This document shows positions 1 to 6,977 of a stretch of 10,503 nucleotides of DNA, one piece after another. Each line of letters starts with the position of its first letter. Position 1 is the stretch's first letter. Both the position numbers and the translations under genes were made by a program. Source of the stretch: M3007 sp046299435. GTDB taxonomy: Bacteria > Bacteroidota > Bacteroidia > Chitinophagales > Saprospiraceae. The notes under the pieces are model-generated. The model was not told the origin of the DNA. It did not search any database and saw only the letters and a list, made by a program, of their open reading frames with translations. The DNA lies in NCBI GenBank assembly GCA_046299435.1, contig JBKBIC010000172.1:1-10503 (forward strand), in the 5' to 3' direction.

Positions 1-3
1 GGA

Positions 4-50
4 CAAAAAAACGCGCCGCGATGAGCATCTCTTCGCGGCGCGTTTTTTTG
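4..50. terminator. Bidirectional intrinsic terminator
   Basis: The arm at 12-21 (CGCGCCGCGA) pairs perfectly with 33-42 (TCGCGGCGCG) around an 11-nt loop. The stem extends through A7 (5-11) against T7 (43-49) and C4/G50, for 18 bp without a mismatch. With A7 on one side and T7 on the other, either strand gives a GC hairpin followed by a U run. It lies 20 bp beyond the stop codon at 70-72, so it ends the minus-strand receptor/lipoprotein transcript and can also stop transcripts arriving from the left. Confidence 0.92.
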
Positions 51-69
51 TGCTGGGGTAGGAGTGGGT

Positions 70-1401
70 TTACTGCACTTTCACGTTGTCAATCCGATAA
101 TCGGTCGTTTGCGTGGACGAGTTTCCGGTATAAACAAACGCGATGTGGCCGAAGCCCGTCGCGTAAATCGGCAGCGAAATCACGCCCGACGGAACCCAAG
201 CGTGGTTCGCAGTAGATTGTCCGGCGAGGTCGCAGTCAAGTTCGGTCCAAGTGGTGCCGGGGGCTTTCGGATCGGTGCCGTTGAAGTTGTTGGAGATGTA
301 CACTTTCAGGCCGTCGTGTTTCCAGTAGGCCATTGCGCTCTCGAATTGGAGGAATTTGGCGGTCGTCAGCGTCAGTTTCGGCGAAATGAGCCACGCCTCC
401 ATGTTGGTTTGGTTGGACTGGAAAGCCGAAGCCTGCGCGTAGCGTTGGCTGCTGAAAATCTCGCCCGACCATTTTTTCGTGCCGGAGACGGCAACGTTCG
501 TCCAGCCCGCAATATCCAATTCTGCGTTGTCGGTCGTGATGCCCGCGAAATCTTCCGTGAAATTGTTTTGTGGGCCGCTGCCGCAGCGGTCGGCGGTCAG
601 GCTGGCCGCGTCGTTCGGGTTGCGGATATACAGTTGATAATCACCGTTGTACACGCCCAAAACGCCCACCAACGAGCCTTTCCCGCCGGGCACTTTTTGC
701 GCCGCGAAATCTGAGTAGCCGCTCGTGCGGACGAGGGTCGTCAGGCCGTTGCAGCTTTCCAGTTTGCGGTTGACGGAGTTTTTCGTCACCGCGTCGGCCC
801 AAGTTTTGCCCGTGTCGGCTTTCACGAACTGCACGTCGTCAAGTTGAATCAGCGTGCTGACCATGCTCTCGTCCAGCTGCGCGAGCGACACCACACGCGG
901 GGCAATGGGCGTGGCGGCGTAGTTGCCTTTAACCACGTTCGTGATGACCTGCGCCTCGGTCAGGCCGACCGAACTGAGCACGCCGGCTTCTTCCAAGGTG
1001 CTGCCGATGAGTTGCGTCAGGCCGTTGTAGTCGGTGAGTATCAAGCCTTTGCACTTGATGTAAATCTGTCGGCCAATGGGGAATTGGTTGAACAGGTAGC
1101 CGTCGTTGAACTTGATTTCGATGCCGCCCGTCTCGTCTTGGATGACGATGGTTTTGTAGTAATTGCCCGAACGGTCGTCCATAATGACCTCGCCCGTGAT
1201 GATGAGGTCGTCGGTGATCGGGTCGAAGCCTTCGGGGGTGACGTGCAGTTTTTTCAGGTCGGCGATTTTGGTGTTCGGCGTGATGTCCACCGTGATAGGG
1301 GTGCTGGGCGGCTCGTCAAATTCGGTTTTGACACAGGCCGAAAAACCGGCCACGAGCAGGGCGGCCAAAAGCGCGGAGAGCGTATTTTTATAGAAAGCCA
1401 T
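70..1401 (-). CDS. DUF5689 / choice-of-anchor domain lipoprotein
   Basis: A 443-residue predicted surface lipoprotein. The start at 1401 is chosen because it opens directly into a lipoprotein signal: Lys5, a hydrophobic core and lipobox FSAC with Cys23. Acidic residues follow the Cys (VKTEFDE), compatible with a Bacteroidota surface-export signal. An in-frame ATG 57 bp upstream would add a polar tail before the signal and lies in leader repeats. Residues about 40-290 look like DUF5689, an OB-fold-like domain of Bacteroidota (TKIADLKKLH, ITGEVIMDDRSGNYYKTIVI, GGIEIKF, IGRQIYIKCKGL). Residues about 298-443 look like a choice-of-anchor/jelly-roll module (FTEDFAG, GWTN, AWLISPKL, RIDNVKV). It follows the TonB receptor gene by 121 bp on the same strand with no visible promoter between them, so co-transcription is likely. 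The OB fold suggests binding of nucleic acid or sugar, but the ligand is inferred. Family call fairly sure; function unknown. Confidence 0.85.
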   Translation of the reverse strand: MAFYKNTLSALLAALLVAGFSACVKTEFDEPPSTPITVDITPNTKIADLKKLHVTPEGFDPITDDLIITGEVIMDDRSGNYYKTIVIQDETGGIEIKFNDGYLFNQFPIGRQIYIKCKGLILTDYNGLTQLIGSTLEEAGVLSSVGLTEAQVITNVVKGNYAATPIAPRVVSLAQLDESMVSTLIQLDDVQFVKADTGKTWADAVTKNSVNRKLESCNGLTTLVRTSGYSDFAAQKVPGGKGSLVGVLGVYNGDYQLYIRNPNDAASLTADRCGSGPQNNFTEDFAGITTDNAELDIAGWTNVAVSGTKKWSGEIFSSQRYAQASAFQSNQTNMEAWLISPKLTLTTAKFLQFESAMAYWKHDGLKVYISNNFNGTDPKAPGTTWTELDCDLAGQSTANHAWVPSGVISLPIYATGFGHIAFVYTGNSSTQTTDYRIDNVKVQ

Positions 1402-1436
1402 GATTGATATTTTCGATTTCTGATTTACGATTTTGG
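1402..1436 (-). repeat. Seven-nt leader repeat before the DUF5689 gene
   Basis: Read on the coding strand, the bases directly before the ATG at 1401 repeat a 7-nt unit AAATCNN four times (AAATCGT, AAATCAG, AAATCGA, AAATATC), then AATC. The stretch is A-rich and G-poor, and there is no Shine-Dalgarno sequence. Its position suggests an unstructured ribosome-loading leader (inference). Confidence 0.6.
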
Positions 1437-1489
1437 TTTGTTGCTGCTTGTTAAGCAATTGGTTTTCAGTGGTTTGGAGAAGATTGTTT

Positions 1490-1517
1490 CATTCCTCGTC
1501 CCTCATGTCTCATTCCT
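1490..1517. repeat. Short degenerate direct repeat between receptor and lipoprotein genes
   Basis: CATTCCT occurs at 1490-1496 and again at 1511-1517, with CCTCATGTCTCATT between them, so CTCAT-like words recur every 7-8 bases. It lies 5 bp after the receptor stop codon. It resembles the leader repeats elsewhere in this window but is not next to a start codon. It has no dyad and no T run, so it does not look like a terminator. Confidence 0.4.
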
Positions 1518-1522
1518 GAAAG

Positions 1523-4282
1523 TCACATCCTGAACCCAAGCGAAATGAAGTAGTTCAGCCCGGTGGCGTACTGCACTTCGGTCGAGTAGCGGCGCACGTC
1601 GTTCACGTCGCGGTAGGCGTTGAGGTAAGCGTCGCGGCCTGAAAGGATGATGTTTTGGTTGTCGAGCAGGTTGTTCACGCCCACGTTCAGGTTCAGGTAA
1701 TAGCGTTTGCCGCCGCGCTGGATGAGCCAAGATTTGCCCCCGAAAAAGTCAATCGTGTACGCGGCGGGTGCTTTTTGTTGGTCGAGGATGAGGTTCCAAA
1801 TGTCGGTGTTGCGCTCCACGCCTTCCACGCCGGCACGGGTACGGCGGGTTTCGTCAAAATCGAACCAGAGGTTGTCGCGCCAGTTGAACGAGAGGGCGGC
1901 AAACCAAAATTTCTTGGATTCGTATTTCACACCAAAGGTCGCTGCCGTTTGCGGCACACGCGGGACGTAGTAGTTTTTCTGGAAAACCGTGTCGCCCTCG
2001 ATAAGCGGCTGGTCGAAGTTGTCCACCACGAAATTGAGCGTCGGGCGGTTCGTGTAAATGTACTTGCCGACGGAGGCCGCGCCCGTGAACGTCCATTGCA
2101 AAATGGGCTTCACCTCGAAGGCCGCTTCGATGCCCGCGTGGCGGCGGTTGGCGTTCTGGATGTTGATGGTGCCGAAGTCGCCCGCTGTCTGGAAGAACAC
2201 TTGATAGGTCTCCGTCTCGCCTATGAACTCGGTCAGGTAGCCCGTCAAACGCGCCTTGTAATAAGGTGCCCGCAGGTGGTAGCCGCCCTCGATGGCCCGC
2301 ACTTCGTAGGTTTCGATGCCCTCGAAAACTTGGTTCCGCACGCGGGGCGCGACGAACAAATCACGGAACTGCGGGGCGCGTGTGCCGTAGAAACCATTGG
2401 CGTACAAGTAGTTGCGTCCGTTGATCTTGTATGTCGCGCCAGCCTTCGCGCCCCAAGTCGGGTAGTCGAGCTTTTCGGAATCGCCCAGCGAAGTCGCCGG
2501 GAAGATGCCGTTTTGGTAGTGGCCCGTCCGCCAGAAACTGGTGTGCCCAGCTTCCGCGCCCGCGAAAAACTGGAGGCGCGGCAGCGAAAACTGCGCCTGT
2601 GCCCAAGCCCCGGCGCGTCGGATGTTTTCGTCGTAATCGTACCCGAACCGCTCGCCTTCGCGCACGAGGTTATTGGGTGTGGCGAGGTCGTTTTGCGGTG
2701 CATCGGGCAAATCCGGTCGGTCGCCTGCGGCAAAACGGTTGATGTCCAACCAAAAATCGCCGCCGAGCAGGTCGTCCAGAACCTTGAAGTTTTGCCCCCG
2801 GTACCACGAATAATTCGCGCCGCCGTTCAGCAAGACACGGGAGCTGATGGTCTGGCGGAGCAGCAGGTTTGCGCCCAGTTCGCGGCTGTCGTTGCGGCGG
2901 TCTTCGACGATGATGTGCGAGCGGCGGCCTGTGACGGATTCGCCCGTGCCGTCGGCGTTTGCGATGGTCTCGAAGTTGTGGCGGTTGCCCTCGAAAAACT
3001 GGTCCCATTGCACCTGCCGAAGTGCCTCATTGTCCACGAGCAGTTTTCGCCAAGCCTCGGCCTGCGCGGGGTCGGCAATGGAGGAGGGCAGGCGGCGGTT
3101 GAAGTCGGGGGCGGGGTTCGTGGCGTTGGCCCATTCGAGGCGGGTCATGCCGGAGCGGCCGCTTTGCCCGAAGGTGGTCAGCGTCAGGCTGGTGCTGCGG
3201 CTGGGCGTCCAGTCGTAGCGCAGCATGAGCATCGGCTGGTTGTTGTGCGCGATTTGGGAATTGCGTTTTTGGCCGTTTTGGTAGCCCCAAAGCGGGTTGT
3301 AGGAGTTGCTGCCCGCGATGTCGAGCATTTCCTGAAAAGTGTCGCCGATGCGCCCGCGCCGGGTCGGGGCCGCGAGGGCCGTGAAATTGAGGGTGTGCTT
3401 GTGCCCGAATTTTTTGTCCACCGACGCAAACCACGAATAGCCGTCGAACGGCGTGCCGGGGAAATAGCCCTCGTCGGCCCAGCGGCGGCTGCCCGAAATC
3501 GACACCGCCCAGCCGCCCGGCATGAGGCCCGTGTTGTAGGTCAGCATGGCACGGTGGCGATAGGTGCGGTTGGATTCGGCGAACGAGGCGCGGAGCTGCT
3601 TGCGCTGGACGCTCGCTCGTGTGTCAATGCGCGTCGCGCCGCCGATTTCGGCAAAGGCAAAATCGGCAGCATCGAGGCCAACGGTGCTTTCGCGGCTGCG
3701 GAGCACGTCGTTCAGGCCACCAAATTCCCCGAAAAATGTCATGCCCGTTTCGGGGTCGTTCACGTTCACGCCGTTCAAAAACAGGGGAAAATGCTCCGAG
3801 TCGTAGCCGCGCTCGCGGAAGCGGAACGTCGCCCAGCCGAAGCCCGAAATGTTCTGGAACACATCGCGCGAGGCATGGAGCAGGTTGGCCACTTCGCCTG
3901 CGCCTTCGGTTTCGGCCTCCGCTTCGTCGAGGGTGACGGTCGGCAGCTCGCCGTTGCTTTCTGTTGGGTCGCGTTTGAGGGCGAAGTCAATGGGGCCGAC
4001 TTTTTGGCCGCGCAGCACTTTGAGTTGCTTTTCCTGCGGCAAATGCCCCGGCGCGGAGACGATGATTGTCCGCAGCCCGCCGGGCACTTTTTCGAGGGTG
4101 TACATCCCTGCCGCGTCGGTCTCTGCCGGGGCGACGGTCGTTTTTTCGAGCCGCACGGAGGCGTTTTTCAACGGGCTGCCAGAGTCCGCATCGGTCACAG
4201 TGCCTTGAATCACAGCAGTTTGTGCAAACAGGGCAACACCGAACAGGCTAAGCAGGCCAGTGATTGAAAGTTTGAAAGACAT
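1523..4282 (-). CDS. TonB-dependent outer-membrane receptor
   Basis: A 919-residue outer-membrane importer driven by TonB-ExbBD. The start at 4282 is chosen because it opens into a signal peptide (MSFKLSITGL, cleavage near ALFA-QT, residue 20). The frame stays open for 117 codons upstream, but that stretch is promoter and leader repeats. Residues about 22-105 are a carboxypeptidase-regulatory-like beta-sandwich (IQGTVTDADSGSPLKNASV). LPTVTLDE at 113-120 is a likely TonB box. Residues about 127-225 are the plug (LLHASRDVFQN, RERGYDSEHFPLFLNGV, FGGLNDVLR, IGGATRIDTR). The rest is a 22-strand-type barrel rich in alternating aromatic strands, ending at FRM. The plug wording matches a Bacteroidota subgroup that I recall next to DUF5689 and secreted endonuclease genes, as here. 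There is no SusD gene beside it, so it is not a standard glycan-uptake pair. The substrate is unknown; nucleotides, phosphoester or metal are candidates. Confidence 0.9.
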   Translation of the reverse strand: MSFKLSITGLLSLFGVALFAQTAVIQGTVTDADSGSPLKNASVRLEKTTVAPAETDAAGMYTLEKVPGGLRTIIVSAPGHLPQEKQLKVLRGQKVGPIDFALKRDPTESNGELPTVTLDEAEAETEGAGEVANLLHASRDVFQNISGFGWATFRFRERGYDSEHFPLFLNGVNVNDPETGMTFFGEFGGLNDVLRSRESTVGLDAADFAFAEIGGATRIDTRASVQRKQLRASFAESNRTYRHRAMLTYNTGLMPGGWAVSISGSRRWADEGYFPGTPFDGYSWFASVDKKFGHKHTLNFTALAAPTRRGRIGDTFQEMLDIAGSNSYNPLWGYQNGQKRNSQIAHNNQPMLMLRYDWTPSRSTSLTLTTFGQSGRSGMTRLEWANATNPAPDFNRRLPSSIADPAQAEAWRKLLVDNEALRQVQWDQFFEGNRHNFETIANADGTGESVTGRRSHIIVEDRRNDSRELGANLLLRQTISSRVLLNGGANYSWYRGQNFKVLDDLLGGDFWLDINRFAAGDRPDLPDAPQNDLATPNNLVREGERFGYDYDENIRRAGAWAQAQFSLPRLQFFAGAEAGHTSFWRTGHYQNGIFPATSLGDSEKLDYPTWGAKAGATYKINGRNYLYANGFYGTRAPQFRDLFVAPRVRNQVFEGIETYEVRAIEGGYHLRAPYYKARLTGYLTEFIGETETYQVFFQTAGDFGTINIQNANRRHAGIEAAFEVKPILQWTFTGAASVGKYIYTNRPTLNFVVDNFDQPLIEGDTVFQKNYYVPRVPQTAATFGVKYESKKFWFAALSFNWRDNLWFDFDETRRTRAGVEGVERNTDIWNLILDQQKAPAAYTIDFFGGKSWLIQRGGKRYYLNLNVGVNNLLDNQNIILSGRDAYLNAYRDVNDVRRYSTEVQYATGLNYFISLGFRM

Positions 4283-4360
4283 TCGGAGAGTTGAAAAGAG
4301 AAAGTTGAAAAATTGAAGCGAGTTGAAAAGTTGAAGCGTTGCAAAGGGCGTTGAAGGGTT
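4283..4360 (-). repeat. TTCAAC leader repeat before the receptor gene
   Basis: On the coding strand the 75 bases before the ATG at 4282 carry TTCAAC or a close variant about seven times at roughly 8-12 nt spacing (TTTTCAAC, CCTTCAAC, GCTTCAAC, TTTTCAAC, then TTTTTCAAC and TTTTCAAC). Complementary words lie upstream in the same leader. TTGAAAAGTTGAA at 4323-4335 is the exact reverse complement of TTCAACTTTTCAA at 4461-4473. GTTGAAGCG at 4330-4338 matches CGCTTCAAC at 4482-4490. The leader RNA could therefore fold into a long imperfect stem. Confidence 0.6.
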
Positions 4361-4508
4361 GAAAATCTGGTCGGGAACGTTCAGGCTATGCCCGGCTTTT
4401 GAGGCCGGTACGATTCTCCGAAAGTTCGCCGCTTCAACCAATTCGACTTTCCGACTCTGATTCAACTTTTCAATTTTCACACGCTTCAACTTCATTAAAA
4501 AAGGCCGA

Positions 4509-4516
4509 CAAAGGTA
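4509..4516 (-). promoter_or_regulatory. -7 promoter element for the receptor operon
   Basis: On the minus strand these bases read TACCTTTG, an exact match to the Bacteroidota -7 consensus TAnnTTTG. Transcription would start near 4502, giving a leader of about 220 nt to the ATG at 4282. No clear TTG -33 box is present at the usual 17-23 bp spacing. The box diverges from the plus-strand box at 4553-4560. Confidence 0.5.
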
Positions 4517-4552
4517 GAAAACCGTTCGGCGGCGGCTGGCCCGAAGTGCTGT

Positions 4553-4560
4553 TAATTTTG
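4553..4560 (+). promoter_or_regulatory. -7 promoter element for the endonuclease gene
   Basis: TAATTTTG matches TAnnTTTG. A start near 4567 would give a leader of about 60 nt before the ATG at 4628. No good TTG is found 17-23 bp upstream (the nearest is GTTC at about 4524-4527), so the call is moderate. It lies back to back with the receptor promoter, 36 bp away, which would allow shared control. Confidence 0.4.
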
Positions 4561-4627
4561 TGCAAAGCGGACGGATGTGGGGACTTGATTGTGGTTCTTT
4601 GCGTGCAGATTTTTTCACCGACTTTTT

Positions 4628-5683
4628 ATGCACAAATCACTCATTCTCTTTGCGTTCGCGCTGTTGGCCCAGCCCGTTTTTTCCCAGAAACCGGAGTACG
4701 AGGTCACGAGCATCGGGTTTTACAACCTTGAAAATTTGTTCGACACCATTGACGACCCCGACAAAAACGACGCGGACTTCCTGCCCACCGGCAAACTCCT
4801 CTGGAACTCCGAAAAATACAAGGCCAAACAGGCCAACATGGCGAAGGTCATCGCCGAACTCGGCACGGAACTGACCCCCGACGGCGTGGCCGTGCTGGGC
4901 GTGGCCGAAATCGAGAACCGCCGGGTGCTCGAAGATTTGGTGGCGCAGCCGGCCATTGCGTCGCGCAACTACCAAATCGTGCAAATCGAAGGCCCGGACG
5001 AGCGCGGCATTGACGTGGGCGTGCTTTACCAGCCCAAATATTTCGCGCTCGCGGGCGCGAAATCGGTGCGCGTGGATTTGACGGACCCAAAAACCGGGGA
5101 GGTTGACCGCACCCGCGACATCCTGTTGGTGTCCGGTTCGCTGCCCGGCGGCGAGGCCCTGCACATCATGGTCGGCCACTGGCCGAGCCGTCGGGGCGGG
5201 GAGGGCAAGTCGGCGTGGATGCGGGCGGCGGCGGCGGGCGTGTGCCGTGCGCTCGTGGATTCGCTGCAAACCGTTGACCCGCAAGCCAAAATCGTGGTCA
5301 TGGGCGACTTGAACGACGACCCGACCAACAAGAGCATCACCGAGGTGCTGCGCGGCCGTTCCAACCCCAAGCGCATGGATGCCAGCGACCTATATAATAC
5401 GGTGTACGATTTTTACAAGGCTGGGCAGGGGACGATGGCCTACCGTGATGCGTGGAGCCTTTTTGACCAAGTGCTCATTTCCAAGCCGCTCGTCTCGCAG
5501 CGGGTGGGCGGCTGGCAATTTTACAAGGCCGTCGTGTTCCGGCGCGATTGGCTGGTGCAGGCCGAGGGCCAGTACAAGGGCTACCCGTTCCGCACGTTCG
5601 ACGGCGACCTTTTCATCAATGGGTACAGTGACCACTTGCCCGTCTATTTTTTCATGCTGAAGAAAAAAACGGCAGGCAAATGA
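4628..5683 (+). CDS. Secreted endonuclease/exonuclease/phosphatase family protein
   Basis: A 351-residue metal-dependent phosphodiesterase of the DNase I/EEP fold, exported across the inner membrane. The ATG at 4628 opens into a signal peptide (residues 1-20, MHKSLILFAF to PVFSQ). The expected active-site positions are all visible: Asn33 in GFYNLENLFD, Glu94 in GVAEIENR, Arg126-Asp129 in ERGIDVGVLY, His184 in GHWPSR, Asp227 and Asn229 in GDLNDDP, and Asp335-His336 in YSDHLPVY. The protein is therefore probably active. In this fold those residues bind Mg or Mn and hydrolyse phosphodiester bonds in DNA, RNA or other phosphoesters, so the substrate cannot be read from sequence. It diverges from the TonB receptor/DUF5689 pair, and I infer that it supplies products which the receptor imports. 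There is no C-terminal T9SS sorting domain, so release by T9SS is not supported. A DNA-repair role is unlikely given the signal peptide. Confidence 0.9.
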   Translation: MHKSLILFAFALLAQPVFSQKPEYEVTSIGFYNLENLFDTIDDPDKNDADFLPTGKLLWNSEKYKAKQANMAKVIAELGTELTPDGVAVLGVAEIENRRVLEDLVAQPAIASRNYQIVQIEGPDERGIDVGVLYQPKYFALAGAKSVRVDLTDPKTGEVDRTRDILLVSGSLPGGEALHIMVGHWPSRRGGEGKSAWMRAAAAGVCRALVDSLQTVDPQAKIVVMGDLNDDPTNKSITEVLRGRSNPKRMDASDLYNTVYDFYKAGQGTMAYRDAWSLFDQVLISKPLVSQRVGGWQFYKAVVFRRDWLVQAEGQYKGYPFRTFDGDLFINGYSDHLPVYFFMLKKKTAGK

Positions 5684-5735
5684 CGGGTGCCGAGCGGCTG
5701 GTTTTTGTCTGAAGATCAAGGTGTTGCTTCGATTT

Positions 5736-5769
5736 TTGCCCGTCTTGACACTTGCACTCACTACGTTTG
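5736..5769 (+). promoter_or_regulatory. Bacteroidota promoter for the Ppx/GppA-like gene
   Basis: TACGTTTG at 5762-5769 matches the -7 consensus. TTG at 5736-5738, within a T run, lies 23 bp upstream, the long end of the usual -33 spacing. Transcription would start near 5776 and the short leader would consist almost wholly of the repeat at 5781-5810. The gene thus seems independent of the endonuclease gene, which ends at 5683. Confidence 0.5.
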
Positions 5770-5780
5770 CCTCCCGAAAG

Positions 5781-5810
5781 CTCATCATTCTTCACTCACC
5801 ACTAATCACT
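5781..5810 (+). repeat. CACTAATCACT-type leader repeat
   Basis: Thirty bases just before the ATG at 5818 repeat short T/C/A words at 7-8 nt spacing (CTCATCATTC, TTCACTCACC, ACTAATCACT). The stretch contains no G. It has the same placement as the other leader repeats in this window but a different word. There is no Shine-Dalgarno sequence. Confidence 0.5.
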
Positions 5811-5817
5811 GGCAAAC

Positions 5818-6834
5818 ATGGCACGTCTGACCACTTTTTCACGGCTGCTCATCATTCTGGCCATCTTGGCCGGGGTGTTTTTTGCGGTCAAAAAATTCCT
5901 GCCGCAGTTCTCCGGCGGCGGCTCCGAAGCCACCCAAACAGAGACCTCCGCGTCCACAGCTTCCGGCGAAAACTCGACCGCCCAGCCCAGCACGGGCACG
6001 GCCACGACGGTCGGCGGCGATGCCTCGGCTGGCCGCCCGTTCACGTTCACGCCGCCCGCCCCGGCTGGCGGAAAATTGAAGGGCGTGGTCGAGCTGGGCG
6101 CAACGGGCTTCAACTCGTTCATCGTCCGCATTGACGGCCAAAAAAATTGGAAACTGGAAAAATCCGAGTTCGGCTCCAGCCTCGTGCATGAAAACATGGC
6201 GACCGAGGACGACGTGAAAAACGGCCTGAAACGCTATATCCAAAAAATGCTCGACTACGGCGTGAGCGGCAAGGACATCCATTTTGTGGTCAGTTCCGGC
6301 GCGAAGAAGGCCGAAGTGACGCAAAAAATCATCAACGGCCTGCGCTCCCTGAACTACGTCGCCAACGAGGTCACGCCTGAGCAAGAAGGCAAATACGCGC
6401 TGAAATGTGTGCAGCCGCGCGGTTTCGAGGGTAAATCGTTCGTCGTGGACATCGGTTCGGGCAACACGAAAATCGTCTGGTCGAGCGGCTTCGGCGTGAC
6501 CGCACTCGAATCGCCCGGCGCAAAATATTTCCAAGACGGCAAGACCGACGGCGATGTGTACCAAGACGTATCGGGCAAAGCCAAACAAATCCCGGCCAAC
6601 CTGCGCGAAACCTGTTTCATCATCGGCGGCGTGCCGTTCGAGTTGGCAAAGCAGACGCGCAACGGCTCCGAACGGTTCACCGTTCTGAAAGGCCCCGGTG
6701 GCTACACCGCCGACGGCGCGAAGCAAAAGGCCGGGCTGAACATTTACAAAGCCATCGCCGAAGGCACTGGTTGTAAGCAGTTTGTGTTCGATTGGGATGC
6801 CAATTTCACCATCGGTTTCCTCCTCACGCTTTGA
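5818..6834 (+). CDS. Membrane-anchored Ppx/GppA-like ASKHA-fold protein
   Basis: A 338-residue protein that I do not know by name. Residues 9-24 form one N-terminal membrane segment with Arg9 before it and KK after it. Residues 33-70 are a Ser/Thr/Gly/Ala-rich linker, so the rest probably lies in the periplasm or is tethered at the membrane. Residues about 88-338 carry the Ppx/GppA phosphatase motifs in order: VVELGATGFNSFIVRI (90-105) in the place of the phosphate-1 loop (usually D-x-G-S-N-S); VVSSGAKK (157-164); VTPEQEGKYALKCV (185-198) in the place of the S-G-E-E-E-A segment; FVVDIGSGNTKIVW (208-221) as phosphate-2; IIGGVPFELAK (268-278); and a closing FDWDANFTIGFLL. The phosphate-1 Asp is Glu92, which could change or weaken catalysis. 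There is no C-terminal HD domain, so only the core is present. The family normally hydrolyses polyphosphate or pppGpp; here either, or a sensor role, is inference. A bare actin/Hsp70-like ATPase is the alternative. Confidence 0.68.
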   Translation: MARLTTFSRLLIILAILAGVFFAVKKFLPQFSGGGSEATQTETSASTASGENSTAQPSTGTATTVGGDASAGRPFTFTPPAPAGGKLKGVVELGATGFNSFIVRIDGQKNWKLEKSEFGSSLVHENMATEDDVKNGLKRYIQKMLDYGVSGKDIHFVVSSGAKKAEVTQKIINGLRSLNYVANEVTPEQEGKYALKCVQPRGFEGKSFVVDIGSGNTKIVWSSGFGVTALESPGAKYFQDGKTDGDVYQDVSGKAKQIPANLRETCFIIGGVPFELAKQTRNGSERFTVLKGPGGYTADGAKQKAGLNIYKAIAEGTGCKQFVFDWDANFTIGFLLTL

Positions 6835-6844
6835 GGGTGATAGC

Positions 6845-6926
6845 AAAACGGATGCAACGGATTGGGCGGATTTGTGCGGATTTTTTGAGTTACACTATAA
6901 ACCGCCCAATCCGTTGCATCCGTTTT
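6845..6926. repeat. Perfect 25-bp inverted repeat with CGGAT periodicity
   Basis: The arm at 6845-6869 is the exact reverse complement of 6902-6926, around a 32-bp centre. The left side repeats CGGAT at 6849, 6858, 6867 and 6877, a 9-10 bp period. The right arm carries ATCCG twice and ends in T5 (6923-6927). It begins 10 bp after the stop codon of the Ppx/GppA-like gene, so it can end that transcript. The ATCCGTTGCATCCGTT wording resembles a repeat I recall scattered in intergenic DNA of several bacterial phyla, so it may be an interspersed palindromic element rather than a plain terminator. Confidence 0.85.
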
Positions 6927-6943
6927 TCCATCCTGCCATGCAC

Positions 6944-6977
6944 GAAAAAGCCGATGCGTCATCGCATCGGCTTTTCG
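6944..6977. terminator. Bidirectional terminator hairpin
   Basis: AAAAGCCGATGCG at 6946-6958 pairs perfectly with CGCATCGGCTTTT at 6963-6975 around the 4-nt loop TCAT: a 13-bp stem ending in A4/T4. It is a second stop for plus-strand transcripts of the Ppx/GppA-like gene. It is also the first good stop for minus-strand transcripts running from the esterase gene or from the -7 box near 7311. Confidence 0.8.

Noticed and set aside
1655..4267. An 870-codon open frame on the plus strand, opposite the TonB receptor
   Set aside because: Its translation has no recognisable domain and is rich in Val, Ala, Arg and Glu, as expected when a GC-rich gene is read backwards. The minus-strand frame has a signal peptide, TonB box, plug and barrel, so the plus frame is a shadow.
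4283..4633. N-terminal extension of the receptor by up to 117 codons, including an ATG at 4495
   Set aside because: The added residues are promoter and repeat-coded (for example QLFNSLQFFNFLF) and would bury the signal peptide at 4282.
5388..5402. TATATAATAC, resembling a -10 box, inside the endonuclease gene
   Set aside because: It lies within a coding region, lacks the phylum's TAnnTTTG form and no gene start follows.
5721..6134. A plus-strand frame from GTG 5721 that begins like a signal peptide (LLRFLPVLTLALTTFAS)
   Set aside because: It runs through promoter and leader repeat, then overlaps the Ppx/GppA-like gene in another frame with no recognisable domain. The signal-like start is probably chance.
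5839..6846. A 335-codon minus-strand frame opposite the Ppx/GppA-like gene
   Set aside because: No domain or start signal is visible; the plus-strand frame carries ordered ASKHA motifs and a membrane segment.
6845..6977. CRISPR array made of the repeated CGGAT and hairpin units
   Set aside because: The units are about 5 bp at 9-10 bp spacing with no spacers of uniform length, and no cas gene is nearby.
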